Shown here piece by piece: positions 12,481 to 27,339 of a stretch of 64,000 nt of DNA. Source of the stretch: Carallia brachiata (taxonomy: Eukaryota > Streptophyta > Magnoliopsida > Malpighiales > Rhizophoraceae). The first letter of the stretch is position 1; each line of letters begins with the position of its first letter. The DNA is taken from assembly GCA_021464245.1 (NCBI GenBank), contig JADCRB010000069.1, positions 1,303,092-1,367,091 on the forward strand, written 5' to 3'. Made by a program: the position numbers and the translations under genes. The notes beneath the pieces were generated by a model that was given only the letters and a program-made list of their open reading frames with translations, searched no databases and was not told where the DNA came from.

Positions 12481-13139
12481 CACTCTAAATGTTATTTTAG
12501 CTTTTTGTTAGCAATAAAAAATTAAGTTGTTTTTGGGTTTATGGAAGATTTTTATAGGTGGATTGGAGGGCGAAAGTTGATGGGCCTTGGTGCTTAGCTG
12601 GGCTTTTGCTTGAGATAACCATTAATTGACTATCAAAGGAATCTGTCCCCAGGCAGCACTAACATGCCAATGCGCCACAATCATTTGTGCCCATGCACAA
12701 TGTACATGTTCTTCAACACTTTGCAATCATACTTTTTTTCTTCTTTTTCGGCCTTTTTTCCTGTTGCTCATCCTTATTTTTAGACCTTTTTCTGGGCCCT
12801 CATTTTCCAAGTATTGTTCGCTTTTCAACTTGCTAGTCATGTAAATTGGTCAACATGTACAGAGAGACGTGAATGGAAGTTTCTCCCTTAATACAAATTT
12901 ATAGTTTTTTCTCTGTGGCCAAGTAATCGTCTTTATTTCCAAGAAGAGGCCAGGGAGGAAGTTTGAAGTTGTGAAAGAGTGCCCAAAATAAAACAAGTTT
13001 GGTTGTAATTGTTGAAGTCTACCTTGTAAGTTATGGTTATTTATTATTCCAGCAGGATAATTGGTGGTCCAACGATGTAAATTTGGTAGCGAGATTTATG
13101 ACTTAAACCGTTGGCGACAATTTTATAGCCCTACACAAA

Positions 13140-13235
13140 TAAGCTATTGCTCAATTAGCACTGGAGTTATTTACAGGAGAAGGTCTCGAATTTGAATTCT
13201 AATTGGAACTAATAACCAAAAAAAAAAAAAAATTC
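13140..13235 (+). mobile_element. SINE-like fragment with A-tail
   Basis: A tRNA-like promoter arrangement (TTGCTCAATTAGCACTGG as a degenerate box A, then GGTCTCGAATTTGAATTC as a degenerate box B) is followed about 25 bases later by a 15-base A-run. Weak but consistent with an old tRNA-derived SINE. Confidence 0.35.
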
Positions 13236-16200
13236 AGCCCCACATTCATGTAACGTAATAACCTGTTTCTACAGTATTAATCAAAAGATTTCTTAATCAA
13301 TTCAGGACAGAAATATGTGGCGTTAGGCTGTCAATTGTGTTAATCAGCTGGATGCGATATTTTCTAATTTATTGGAGTTAACTTATACCCGTGCAGTGGG
13401 CAAATTTTATTATTAGTAGTGCATTGATATAATTTAACAAATTATTCGAAAAGGTTAATTGCAGTCAATACTCATTCCTTTATTCAATAAAATGTGATGT
13501 ATAAAATTGTCATTGTATCTCGAACAATATTACGAGTCTCAAAATACTAAAATTATTGTTCAATTTATTTGTTCTCATTCATTTATTTAAAGATTTTAAC
13601 TTTGCTATATTCTAATTTAGGATATTTTCTCATTCATCTTAAGTTTGTTTTCTCGGCTAAATTTTAAGTAACTCCAATGCTGTTCGTTCTGCCCTTCCAT
13701 CCCAGAAAAGAACCCAAAACGAATAAGGGAAAAAGTAGCGCACTAGACATCACCTCCGAACAAATTGTCCAGATGCTACCTGCAAAATGTAACAGGTTGC
13801 ATTTTTAATGCAAATGTGTTAAATGTTTTAAGAAAAAAAATTAAGAATTTTATTTTATTTTAACGTATATCAATTTACAATTAAATTTTAAAATAACACT
13901 TATATAATTTTATGTTATAATTTTATAATTTTTTATTTCATATTTTTTCAATGTATTTACACAAAAATGGAAACCGGTTGCATTACCTTCTGATCCTTAC
14001 TTCACTCAACAAATAATTAGTTATAAATTCCTTGGTCAGCCAGAAGTTGATTATTCATCATCAATATTAAAGAAGGTTACTTCTACCATTGACTAGAAAA
14101 GTAGATCATCATTAATTGACGAGAAAAAAAAACAGATTCAACAAACGTTGGTTGAAAAACCTTATCTAGATTCGATTGAATTGAACAGTTGGGGTTTTGC
14201 TTTCCTTCATTTATTTCATTGTACTACAAAAATGGCAATCTCCAACAGTTATTGGCTCTCAATTAATTGCCTGGACCAGTCTTTTTCCGCTTGCTTTTGT
14301 CACAAGTTGTCCGTTGCCCTGGTGCTGCAACTACACTTGTTCAACTCAAGACATTATTTTTCTACCAACAACTTGCAACATCCAAAGAACGTAGATTGGT
14401 CACAAATAGAATTGCTGATTGGGTTATTAAATAATTCAAACTTATGATATGTCTCTACATTAGATCAGCAACCTACCGCATGACCTTAAAAACCTCCTAT
14501 GTAACGATCTTACTGATTAATGAAATTTATCCATATTTATGTAAAAAAAAAAAAAACATAGATTGGTCACATAATATTGAATGGCTTTTGACCCCCGCAA
14601 GCCTGGGTCTTGCAGAGAAAGTAGTTTTACCTAGCTAGTACATACAATTAATTACAATGGCAAAGACAAAAAGAGAATAACTTTTTGTTTTTTCGACATA
14701 GTAATGATTAATAATTAACTTGTTAAATATTAATATGAATAAATGAGTCCAAATACAAGCAATGCTCTGAATATCCACAAATTATGAGTGTTTGAAGAGG
14801 TCAGAAGCTCCAACCTTCCCGGCCACAAAATCTGAGTGGCCATCTTAGCTTGACAAAAAGAGAATCGCATCCACTAGTCTTGGTTCTATAGAGTGACTTT
14901 TGGGGCTAAGCTGAAGGTACCTATAGTGGTATCTCATCCCATTTTACATGTACTAGATCCAATTTTTATTTTGGTAAAAAGATCGAAAAGAGAAGGATCA
15001 GCAGAAGAGATCTGAAACTATCATTTATTGACATTCCAAAATGGAATTATATTCTTTAGTTAAAAAAAGTCTAGTCTTTGACACTTAAACATGCTGTTGA
15101 ACAAGAACATGTGGATGGTCACCAAAAATACGTTTGAATTTTCATAGATTGGCTCATAGTTCCCCAGATAGTAAAGTGTGGATAAAGAGACACAATATCC
15201 GCCAACATTTCCCTTTGTCTATTGGGAATTTTTTTAACTTTGTTTTATTTGAGATTTATTGCATAATTTTATTTTAAATAATAATAAAATAGTCACATAA
15301 TTCATTTAATAATATCAAATAATTTGTTATTTTTTTCTTTATTTAAATTTTAATAATTTAATGATACATATCACTTTGTCATTATATTATTGTTACCTAA
15401 ATATTATTACTTTATTTTTTTCAAATTTTTTTGCTAAGAAGACCAGCTAGATCGCCAAGAGGTCACCTTTTTGAGTAATTTAAAATGTTTATAAATTGAT
15501 CCACTACCTTTTTGGCAATTGCTTCACAACCTTTACAGCAGATGGTCTCAAGAATTGTAGGCCCTTTTCTTTTCATTCTCCTTTGATCACTCCCAAAAAC
15601 TCTTACCATGACTTTTAATGTCACCGTCAGGATTAAGAGAAGCAATTCGGAAGATTACAACCTGTACACGGTTTTTATTCGGCAATGATGTTTAAATGAT
15701 AATTTTTGTGGGTTCCAGGCAAGGTAAGGGAGGATGATTTTATTTTATTTTTTACTTTTGCTTTTGGGTCAAAAATGCAAATTGTGTACCATCGACATTT
15801 ACTAATGAATCGGTGCAAAACAACATAATTAGATGGGTGACAAACTTTCATAGTGTCTTCTTTATGTAGAAAAGGGCACTCCATGGCACATTTTTTTAAG
15901 CAAAAAGAAATTGCCATGACGTGTTGCCATGTTTGGTGCGTAGCACAGGTCATAAAGCTGAAATCAACCCACTGCAAATTTGAGTTTTTAGTCAAGGGAG
16001 CCATAGTTTTATTTTATTTTTTTTTTTCCATCAAGAAACCCACATTACATGTGGGTTCTTAATTTTAATCATTGGGATTTTATAATTAAATATTTTCATT
16101 TAAAAAAATATAAATAGAGATAATATCTTACAAACTCATTAGATAGTACTAAAACAGAATTTATTTATCTATCAAGTAAATTAAATTATATTCAATAAAT

Positions 16201-16999
16201 TCGTGTAGGAGCAATGTAAACATCTAATAAATGCCACTGAAACTGTTTTAAACCCAACAAAGCACTCGTACATTGAGCCCTATTACTCGACAAGAAATTG
16301 AATTTGTGACTTTTCACGCCGAGACGAAGTCTCTTTGCTACTACGACCGGTCGACCGCACAAGGAAGTGGTGGTATAGTTGAAATTATCAATTGTTGCAT
16401 CAACTGAAACTATAGAGAATTGATCGGCCACCTCGTTAAATGTAATCATCGTCTTACCGGGTGCCAGCCCACGAGAAGCGTGTCTAATCGCATGCTTCTA
16501 ATGAAATTACTGCCAAGCCCAAGGCTAGAAGGCCGTTGTTCAATTTTGAATTTCAAACAGGTAGGCTTTGTATTCAAAATTCAAATACTAATAATTTTTT
16601 TTTAAACCTGTTTTCTAACGTAAATTTGATTCAAAGGTCTATATATATATATATTATCTGAAGGTCAAGGTATTATAAGACGAAATTCCCACTTGCCAAT
16701 GCCAGAACTGAATTTGGGCTGATACTTTCTGGGTCTGTTAGGCCGAACCTGATTGGGCCTTTTGAACAAAAGAATCTTGAAGAAGAAAATGACAGACACA
16801 CTTGGGGTGAGAAGAGTGAAACCCTGGTCCTCCTCGTTTCGCATGAGACATAAAAAAAAAAAATCATAATTAAAACAAAATTGTTATTTTTCAGAATTTA
16901 CAATGACAGAAAAAAAAAACTTACGAATGTTAGAAACAAAAAAAATTATGATATATATATTTTTTTAGTGTTGAGAGAAGAATTAAACCCATACAAAAG

Positions 17000-17095
17000 A
17001 AAAGTGAGAAGAGGTGCTGTGAGAGTCGAACTCATAACTATACTTTTGGTTAACAAGCCAAAGATCACTTGAGTTATTCCTGGGGGTCAACAAAA
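17000..17095 (-). mobile_element. tRNA-derived SINE-like fragment
   Basis: On the minus strand TAACTCAAGTGATC, GTTAACC and TATGAGTTCGACTCTC follow one another with tRNA-like spacing, resembling A-box, anticodon-arm and B-box sequences of plant SINEs. No intact tRNA fold is apparent, so it is not called as a tRNA. Confidence 0.35.
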
Positions 17096-17882
17096 AAAAA
17101 AGCAAACTTATGATATCAGGGCCCCTTTTGATATTCTTCGCAGCCGCTGAGCTAGATCCACTTGTAAGCCAGCCCACCAGGAAAAGCTGTATCGGCCTTT
17201 TTTTTTTTTCTCAACATTTCATCACATCCTGTGAAGTTTGCAACAGCCCATAGTGAAAAAATATAAATGGAGCCCAACATTACCTACCAATGGAGCTCAA
17301 CTTAGAGCCGAGATTAGAACTAATCCCAAGATATCCTTTTAGCTTAATTCAAGATTTTTTGATTGAGTTTGGAGTTGATATTTGATAATGAGATCGATCC
17401 AGAAAACTTATTACACAAACTTTCTTTTGCCTAAAATTTCATTGCCAATATCGTATCTCTTAAGGCTTAATTGTGCTAATTTATGGTACTAATCCCTTGG
17501 CCAAGGGATAAGTGCCAAAATAAGGCAATTATTTTTTATTGAAAAACAACTACAATAGCACCTAATTTTTCTTTTTTAGGCACCAAAATGCCAAACTGAT
17601 AAGAAAGTGAGAGGCACACACAAATTAGCGCTTAAACCGAAAATTGATGAAGCATAATTGTCTCCCGCTGGCCTACAAACATGACTTGTTCGGGCAAAGC
17701 TGTATGGAATTGCGCGGCCTCGATTTATCGTCTTGGGAGAATGAGCATCTAATTATTATTATTCTAAATATGCCCAAGCTAGAGATAAATTCTTTCCACT
17801 ATGAGTTGCATGATATTACCAATGGCGGATCCTGCTACTTGAATCGATTTGAGACCACGTCCATAACCAAATGTTGACGTTT

Positions 17883-18358
17883 TACACTGTATTTGAATAA
17901 AATTCTCAGGACAGGAAAGTGAGGAAAATAATCATTAGAGGAGATGAATAATTTTTATTATTTTTTGTGTTTAAAAAGAGTTTTTGTGTTTAGAAAGAGG
18001 TGATGAGAAAGAAGAGAATTATAAATTCTTTTTATTTGAAAAAATATGAAAAGTGAGAGGAAAAAAATAAAAATATTGGAATATTAATTTTATACTGTAT
18101 AATAAATTCTATTTAAATGTTTTGTTTAGGTAAAATTATAATTTTGATTAATTGACTCATTTAATAAATTTAATAGGAGAATCAACAATTTTCTTCCTAT
18201 TTTTTAGAGAATTGATTTTGATGAGTTGAAAAAAATTAAGAGAATTAAAAATTTTTCTCTCACTCACTTTTCAAATATTTTTAAAATACAATAATTTATT
18301 TTAATTCTCTAATTTCACTCTCCCTCTCCTCTTTGCCTCCCTTCCAAATACAATATTA
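17883..18358. mobile_element. MITE-like element with terminal inverted repeats
   Basis: The left edge TACACTGTATTTGAATAAAA and the reverse complement of the right edge (CTAATATTGTATTTGGAAGG) match over the core TATTTG with surrounding similarity. Both arms continue into complementary purine-rich/pyrimidine-rich blocks (GGACAGGAAAGTGAGG versus CTCTCCCTCTCCTCTTTG), so the 0.48-kb element could fold back. Non-coding. Confidence 0.5.
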
Positions 18359-20174
18359 GTCTCATGGATATAGGATTAGAGATCTTGAAAATTGAGGTCT
18401 AAGGTTTTAATTTGAGAGACTCTTTCCACTTTAATTTTATATAAAAAATAACAATACTATTACAAGAAAGATTTTAAACACTCTAGCCGCAGGCACACTC
18501 TACTTTATTTGTAAAGGAAAATGATTGACGCGAAATTGAGCAAACGCACAGAGATAGATAGATATTTTTTTTTGTACACATTTTCATTTTGTTATATATA
18601 AATTTATAAAAATTTATGGCATGTAATATAACTAAAGTTTAAAATTGAGGTACGACATATTTATTGGTAATGTATAAAAAAAAATTCTTTATGTCTCTTT
18701 GTGTCAGCCCATTTGGTATCCTGTATCAAAGCCCGTCCTGTAACATTTCATTTATGTCTCCCTCTATTGTACGGGAAGAAAATGGAGTCATTTTGTCCCT
18801 CCTTTTTCTTTTTCTTTTTTTTTTTTTTTAAATAGCGTCATTTTCTAAAGATCACATGAAACCCACCATGGATTTGGAGGGAGTTGACAAAGGATGAGTA
18901 AGCAATATCTGATTGGAATATTCTTCCTATAGATATGTTTCCTCAAGGTATATCCCATGAAAGTAACTGGTAATTCTTGATCTGTTACACATATTTTAAG
19001 GATTTTGGCAAGACTTTTGCTCAACATGTTAAAAAAAAAAAAAGGATTTTGGGAAAGCTTGAAAGTTAAGGTACAGTCACAGACTCAGAGACATGGATTT
19101 AAGTATAAACGTTATTGCCCAAGCCAAAGCGAAAAATAACTTACGCATACTAATGAAACTTAAGTTTTTGTTGAAACTTCAAGAGACTCAACATTGTACT
19201 TTTGTCGGTTGCATTTTTTTTCCCCAAGATAAAATGATTTTTTTAATTGCTATGGTCGAATATTCATAACCCTAAACATATATACATCTAGTAGGATAAA
19301 TAAGGCATAGAACAAAAAAGATAATATATTTTTGAATATTTATGATCTTAATTTTTGTCAAAACTGTTGATCATAAGCTTTATTAAGCAGAAACATACAG
19401 AAATAAGCCGAAGGAATTGTTGAAATAAAAATTGCAATTCACAGTAATTTAGTAGGCCTAATTGGGCTTTCTTTAGTGCATCAATTTGTTAATTTTTTTT
19501 AAAGACAATGTTACCCTTTCTTTTTGTCCAATTGAATCTAAATCAAAGGGAGAATCGACTGAGTAAAATTTGAATGTATATTTATTTAAAGTGATAGTTT
19601 AATAATAATTTGATATATTTTTTTTATTTATGAGTTGTATTCGAATCTTAGCGACTGCGCTTTGAGGCAATATATTCCTTTGATTGCCAGGTTGTTTATG
19701 TGCATGCAGTGTTATATCTAAACTCGATAATCGTCGTAATCGATTTAGAAGAAATTTATTCTGACCCATCAGTATTCAGATGGAGAATCCTTCCTATGGG
19801 TTAAATTAAATAAGACACACATAGAAATTACTTCAATCTTAACTCGCAAATTTAATAACCGATATATTTGTAATAAATTTTTTTTATATTAAAAAAATTT
19901 AAGTATATATATATATTGTACTGAAAAAAAAAAAGCCTAACCATGTACACACGACGACTGAGAAATGGATTGAGGTAGGCCCGGCCCCCCAACTAGAAGT
20001 TGCACCATAAATCCATAATGATATGAGTATGTTCATTTTTCTTTTTTGCCCTCTCAACAGAAAGGAAGCCTCTGGATTGCCAAAGATCCTTTCTTTTTTG
20101 GTCTTACAAGGAGGGATTAGAGTCCCACAGAAAAAGGAGTAAGTGGAGAGGGACAGAGGCTACAGCAATGAATT
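18359..20174. other. AT-rich intergenic DNA
   Basis: Nothing recognised. Short ORF at 18845-19027 (-) has no protein character. Contains several poly-A/T tracts. Confidence 0.5.
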
Positions 20175-20801
20175 AAAAATCGGATCGGACCGATCAGTTC
20201 AATTGAAAAAATTAAGAATCAGTTATAGGTTCGGTCCGGTTCAAGTTTGAAAATGAAATTCAGACCGATTAAAAAAAAATCGGTCAAAAACTGGAAAAAT
20301 CAGTAAAAAATTTGACCGGTTGAACCGGTTCAATTTAAATCAAAAAATTTTAAATTATAATTTGACTCAAAACTTTATTTAAATTATAATTAAAACTCTA
20401 ATTTTAATTAAAAATTTTAATTTAGTTCTCAATTAATTAAAATTTTCAATTTAATCTTTAAAATTTAAAAATTAATATTTAATCACTATTTATAAATATT
20501 ATTTTTTCAATTAATTTTTATAAATTATATTTTGTTAAATATACTAATTGTAATATCGTTAATGTATGTAAATATTAATATAATTCTTAAAATACACTTT
20601 ATTTTAAATATTTATTATCATTTTTATATAATACAACATTTTATATAATTATATAAGTTATATAAGAATTTAATTTTTGTATATTTAATATTAAATATCG
20701 ATTTTATCAGTTTAACCGCAGTTTTATCGGTTAAACCAGTTGAACCGGTTAAATCTTAAATCTCTCAATTTTCTAATTAAATGACCGATCTGATTTTTTT
20801 T
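20175..20801. mobile_element. Foldback MITE-like element with 'GAACCGGTT' core motifs
   Basis: The left end (AAAAATCGGATCGGACCGATC) and the reverse complement of the right end (AAAAATCAGATCGGTCATTT) are inverted repeats. Inside, a second inverted pair contains TTGAACCGGTTCAA on the left and AGTTGAACCGGTTAAAT on the right. The 0.63-kb interior is AT-rich and non-coding. Short palindromes built from CGGTT/AACCG recur about ten times at the two ends. No clear target-site duplication could be fixed by eye. Confidence 0.65.
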
Positions 20802-23800
20802 GAAACTTTAATTACAAGAGACAACACACTTCTTTGCTACCGGTTGACGCCATTCCTCTAAAGATCCTTTCAGTGCCTAAGCAAATTTATCAATGCGTTA
20901 AGGACGAAATAAAGTAGATAAACAGATAAAGAAGCAGACAGGGACAAATAGGTGCTAAATCCCGAGTGCCTTTCTATTTTCTATAGTTTGTTTGAGGAAA
21001 AAATATTATGTGCATATAATTCATTTAAAATATACATAAAATTAAAATATATTTCGTATATAATGATCAAAAATATTGGGTACATGTTATATTTAATTAT
21101 AGAAACATTATAACTTTCTTTTTTTAAAAAAAACGTACAGTCCACCGCATGTCCCTTCACCTCCCCGATTCCGGGTCCGTTAAGGACAGCGTATTTATTA
21201 TGCGTAAAGAGACTTCCCACTTACTAATATTTTTTATTGACAAAAATATATATATATATTTCTTTAATTAACGACCAATTCCTCTTCAAGGATCCCATTA
21301 ATTATATATATGTGTCCATTGCTGAGTCACATATTCGCGGCATTTGACTTATTAAGAGAGAAGTTGTTAATTGCTCGCGTAATAAATGGATCGGTCGTCC
21401 CGTCACTGGGATCACCGACTGATATATATTTTTGTTACCAAAATAAATATATTTTAAGTAATATTAAAATAATTATAATTTATATAAAAATGATTAATTA
21501 ATTATTTTAAATTTTAATTATTTAATAATTTAAATTATTTTAATTTTATTTTAATCTCACTTAAAAAAATCTTAACATGTTATTAGCTTGCCAGTAATTA
21601 GCTAGTTGTGCTTTGTATAATATATGTGATGCGCGTGCGCAAGCGACCAGACCTAATACTGTAAAGAGTTCGGTTTTAGAATACTTGTAATATAGATTGG
21701 TCATACTTAAATTTATAAATATAATTATTTATTAATAAAATATAAAATAATAAAATTGAAATAATAAAATTAAATAATATTATTTTAAAATTTAAAAGTG
21801 TAAGTCGTATATAATATAAAATTTATTTTAAAAAAATTCTTAAAAAAATATTAATATAATTCTATTTTATTAATAAATGAATGTGTTTAGTGATTTAAAT
21901 ACGACGAACGGATGCGAATCCGAACTTTTTCTGTAATGTAAATTTACTGCGTAATTAATGGAGCTGGGTCATGGTACGGGCGTTCAAGTGTGGGCCCCGC
22001 CTCTCCTAGGCATTGCGAACGCTGATATCGTTGGAGCAGGCCGTACTCGGTTAGGATTGCCATTACTCTCTGTGTTTTGGTTTTTTCTGTTCTTGCTATT
22101 TTCTTATTTCTTAGTTTCTTTCATGCATGAATAATAATAATAATAATAACAAATTTATTGATGTTAATTTTCTTTCCCTTTGAACTAGATAAGTGATGTG
22201 CACGTTCGCACATACCGCACATATGCTTGTGAGAATGTACTTATGAGTGGAGATTATATTATTGTTTATGTACCCTAGTGGGCAATTCAACCTAATCGGT
22301 TTTGATATAAATAAATTGTTCCTTATTTTGGTAAATGAGTATTGGGTGTGTGTATAAATTTGTCTCGTTGAAAAAAGGAGTGGGCAAGCAATTATAAGCC
22401 AATGGATGAAAATTTTCCAATAACTTTTCACCACCTCTAAAATGAATGTGCCCTTGCTCAATTAGATGATGGCCAAAAAAAATAATAAAAAACCCATTGA
22501 ATTGAACGGTTCATTTAGTAAGTGGGTATACTCCACATGCACATCTCATTTATTAAAATTAATACTTTAAAATCATGTCATAACGAAGGAATTCAATAAA
22601 AAAATAAGAATTTTTTAAATTATTTTTTCATGATCTGTCTTTACCCTAATCTGATTAATAAATTTAATTAAGGAAACCATCATATGGCCAAACAAATGGG
22701 CCAAACACCATTTAGACTCTCTCTCTCTCTCTTTTTTCTTCCCCTTTTTTTTTACAACAATTAAATCTTAAATATACTCATTATTACCTTAAACCTCAAT
22801 TGTAGTATGACCAATGTTTGGCGAGATTGTCTGGCCATTCACTTTTCGTGTTTAAATTGCTCGCAATATACGCCACATGACAATATATCTAAAATTGACC
22901 ATGGGTTCTTTCTAAAAGAGCTTAAAAGACGCCCATATTAATGAAAACGGTTGTTGCCTTGTTGCAAAAATGTGAGGGGTCTGGGGGCTCAAAAGACCTC
23001 AAATTTCCGGTTAGATAGCTTGCAAGGTGCCTTCATTTAGTTAGGTTAAGAAGACCTGGCTTTACGCTTAATCGAATGGCTACCGCAGTCCGTAGATTTA
23101 TTCAGTAGATTAATAGGGGTGGCCCCGGAAAATTCCGAGCACCTTAGGTTGCCCCAGCCAGTAACTGTGCATAAAGGACATTGGTTAAGTATGGCCATTA
23201 GACTTTCGATGATCCGATTATTTTACTTCAGCCATCAGCAGTGCATTGACATTTACTTAGATCTTAAATTCTTCCCATTAAGAGCCAACATGGGTGATTT
23301 AATTCGTCCCCCCATTTGAATTAAGATTGTTTGTATTCAATTATGAATTTCTTGTTTTTCTAACCATTTAAGTTTGTCAGGGTGACTACTGATCTGTTTA
23401 GTCCAGAGGATTTGGGATTCGATTCCCACATTTCTCGTCTACTCCTCTTAGGTATAAACCCTTCAATAGGCTGGAAAATAAAAGGTTTTCTGTTTTTCTT
23501 GAAAGCTGCATGAACTGACTTGTTGAAGCCACCCTTCAACGTCGAAGATGAGTCTATCAGGTTTTATTTCTCTGTCTTCAGTGGGACATAGAAGGAGATA
23601 ACGCTTTGGACTTCTTCCCTCAAACTTTTCAAAGAATTCGGCAACGGTTGTATGTAACAGACAATGAGTTCATGAAGTGGGGACCTTTTTTTGGCCTTTT
23701 CCGCTAAAATCTGGCGAAAATTAGCATTATCATTGTTCTTTTATCTGCGGGATTAAACCCCAAAAATATTCCTAAGAATTTAAACATGTCTTCTTTCTAA

Positions 23801-26800
23801 AAATCCTCATTAATTAATTTGTAGAATTTTTTTTGGAAAAATTATTGATCAAAACTAAAATTTTGAAAATTTTTAATTTTCATTAGACCCGCGAAAATAT
23901 TATTGCAATTATATTTTTTTTGATTCTATTGTGATGTTAATAATATAGACTAATTAGTCTACCTGATTTTTATCATAGATATAATATATATATATATATA
24001 TTATTTTTTTTCAAATTTAGGACAATCTTGGGTCCGAGGATGGGACAAAGATATTTAACCAAAAACAGAGGCCACAGACGGGTTTTGGACTTCTGGAGTA
24101 GGGAGGGCTTACTTGTGGGGCTCTCATTGCACACAATCCATGTGAATTAAATCCGAAGGACAAATACAGACACATGGGATTAGTTGTGTCATTTTCTACC
24201 AGTCACGCCACTCCAATGTTTGTTTGCAGCCATAAAAGTCCAAATTTTTATAGTTTTTTATAATGTTGTCATTCTAGGAAGTTTTTTTTTTTTTACATAT
24301 AATTTTTTTTTATTACGTCTATACGTATTTTTTTTGTATAACTATAAACAAAAAATGTACAATAAAAAAATAATTATACTTTTTGTATTACTTTTTATCG
24401 TTGTGGTTACATAAAATACGCGTATATTTACATACAAAAATTACGTGTGGAGACAATAGAGAAAAAACATATATCCATAAACATTTTCCCTTATTTTTTT
24501 ATGTCCTCCTCTTCTTCTTCGTCAGAGTTATATTTATCTACAAGTTATGGTTCAAATTGGTTCGTATAAAGTTATGTTTCGAATTCTTATCAAGACATTT
24601 AATATAATTATATATGTCTCATACAATTTTAACAGTGACACTTCTATAAGTTTAATATAAAAATTTAGTTTGCCATTAAACGTGAACAACGCAATTTTCT
24701 CATCTTGTATTGTGACTAAAAAAGAGATATGTTTTACTTTTCAAAACAATGGCGTCACAAATGCAGCTAACATCTGACCATGTAAATCAATAAATGAGTT
24801 GAAATTGTTAAACGAAAGAAAGAAGAGTTGTGAATATATGAAGCAACAAAATGGCAAGTGATACACTTGACACGATTAAGAGGACGTGTAGTGACACCCA
24901 CGAACAATAGAGTTTGTAATGGACAAAATAATTCACACATGCAGACTAAAGCGAGTGCAGAATTTGCCCAATTCAACACTATTTTTTTTTTCTCTCTCTC
25001 TTTGTTTTTTTTTGAAACAAGATATTGACCATTTTAGATGCCCATTTGTCCATTTTCAAATGTACGAGAAAAACAAATTGTTTTTAGGTATAAAAATCTG
25101 TTGCCAATATAATATATATATATATATATATATATAGTGAATTTTAACAGATAACTTGGAAAATTTAAACGTCGTTCCTTTAGGCAATTCAATTCAGAAC
25201 TCCTATAAACTCCGTTTAACCTATATTACATGTTTTCCTTTTTTTTTTTTTTTCCAACTACAGAAAGGGAACCCATTTTGTTGCAAGTATGATTGGAAAA
25301 AGAGAGAAAATCGTGACATAATTAATTGGGATAAATTTTGACGAATCATACTAATTAGGAAAAAAAATAAGTAGTAGCTATAGAACTAATTTTTAAGCTT
25401 AAGCCTTTCCTTCTTTTCTTTTAGATAGGGTCTCATATTAATGTCCCTTCTTCGTTGCTTTGGGCTGTAAATAAATCATTTTTCAAAGTCTCTTTTTGGT
25501 ATTTTATTGAATTTTGCTATAATATATGGGTCAATAGTTCACTTGACCGTCACAAAAGATTTGGAGTAAAAAATGAGACAAAGTCATGATCGGTCACTAA
25601 CTACCGATTTCGTCAAAAAAAGAGAAGAATTTTAATTCATCCGAATAAGTTTGGTAACATTTCTAAAACAGTTAATGTGAGATTTTTGTTAATTTTTCTA
25701 TTAGATGTAACAGCCACGCTGATGAGATCGTGATAAGTTCACGATGATTGATGTTACTATTTGATTTTGTGAAAGTAAATCAACATCTTTCAATTTGTTT
25801 AAATAAATTAGCAAGTTTTTGAAAAATCATTTAACATTACGTGTCAAGTTATTTCAGTTGAGAAAAAAGTTGATGGCAATATATTCGAGCCAAAAAATTA
25901 TTTTATATATATATATATATATATAATTTTTAAAAAGAAAATTTGCTAAAAATCAGTAGATGTACAACCATGCCAGGCAATATATGCAATTAATGCAAAT
26001 GAATGCATTTTGATTTGTAACACGTACGTTACCAAAAAAATCTTTTCCCTGTTGCATATTGTAGTGTAGGTGGCAATTCCACTGATTTTGTGCGGAAAAC
26101 TACAATTTCAATGTATATGCGTGTGTGTATTTCATAAAATCTACGTTCTCAATGCATTGTGGCTGAATTTTTTAACCATGAAACCAAGTTCGGTTAGTCA
26201 ATGGGTCAACTGAGCCAATCTGAAATAGTAAGCGAGCTGAATTTTTCAAGGAACTGATTTGAGATTTGGTTCACCGCTTCGAGCGACTAGCTTCATTGAT
26301 TCGGCCTCCATTCTGGTCTTTATTTATTTATTTTGATTCTAACTGTAATCTAATTAGTTTAGTTCTTATTTAGCGATATTCTAATAAGCCTGATGAAATC
26401 TCGCTCGAAATATTTACTGGCAAGACAATATACATTATTTCGTATTAGTGATTTAAGTTCGAATTTCGACATTTATTGAGTACTTAGATTAATAATTAAG
26501 TAATATTATATGTTGCAAATTTGATAATTGTTATGATTTTCAACGATAAATTTATACCCAGTCTTATTATAAGTGGTGAATTCTTTTTTATAAGAATCTA
26601 TTAAATAAATACACAATCATTAAATAAAATTAATATTAATTTATAAATGTAATAATTAACGTAATTATAATTTATTGTTTTAATTAAAAAATGATGAAAC
26701 AACTTAGCTGCTGTTGGCTTTGGAAAAGCGAACATATGACGGGATTTAGTAACAGTCAAACATCAAGATCTTCACGCCTGTAATCTATTATAAGTTGAAA

Positions 26801-27285
26801 GCGAAAATTCGTTTTAATATCTAAAAAAGGATTGGCATCCAGAGCCTCTTTATTTATTTATTTATTTTTGTGATATTTGATCATTAATTAAAATTAAAAA
26901 CTTCAAAGACCACAAGCTACCTTGCTAGCACAAAACAATAGACCCAGTCCCATCTAAACGCAATAAACTTTGCAAAGTAACCACCGCTTAATTAGTTAAA
27001 AGAATTTAAGGTTGTATAAAAAGTTCCATTTAATTTCTACCATGATCAAATAATGAGTTAAACTCACATTTTTATTGTTTAGAGCAAAAAATATTTTAAT
27101 TATTTAATCACATTTCGTTTCGTTTGGATATAGAAGTTTAATATTTTTAACAAAATTATCAGATTTTAATTGTATTTTTTTATTGTTTTAAACAAATGAA
27201 AGTATACAAATTTAAAAAAAAAAAAAAAAACTACCTGTTGAGACAGAGAGAGTGAGATATGTGAGAACACGAGATGCCATAAACA
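20802..27285. other. AT-rich intergenic DNA
   Basis: No gene supported over 6.5 kb. Contains AT-dinucleotide tracts (about 23982-24001, 25109-25136, 25901-25924), a CT run near 22720, and a B-box-like phrase at about 23400-23430 (GGGATTCGATTCCC) that may mark an old SINE. ORFs at 22111-22461 and 24184-24607 are low-complexity. Confidence 0.5.
25109..25136. repeat. AT dinucleotide microsatellite
   Basis: About 14 AT repeats. Similar shorter tracts lie near 9386, 16640, 23982 and 25901. Confidence 0.9.
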
Positions 27286-27339
27286 ATGGAAAATAAATTA
27301 AAAAAAAATCTTGTATTTAGATGCCTTAATTATTGCCTA

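Larger units (their letters stand above)
12481..17882. other. Gene-poor AT-rich intergenic DNA
   Basis: No gene supported. ORFs at 14148-14447 (+) and 15463-16004 (-) were read and not recognised. SINE-like pieces at about 13140-13235 and 17000-17090 are listed separately. Also present: an AT run near 16640 and many poly-A tracts. Confidence 0.5.

Noticed and set aside
14148..14447. 99-codon plus-strand ORF
   Set aside because: No recognisable motif, no leader or splice context, and overlapping ORFs in other frames of similar quality.
15463..16004. Two minus-strand ORFs, one containing QRRMKRKGPTILE
   Set aside because: I considered a plant En/Spm-type transposon protein because of the RKGPT phrase, but the rest does not fit and no terminal repeats were seen.
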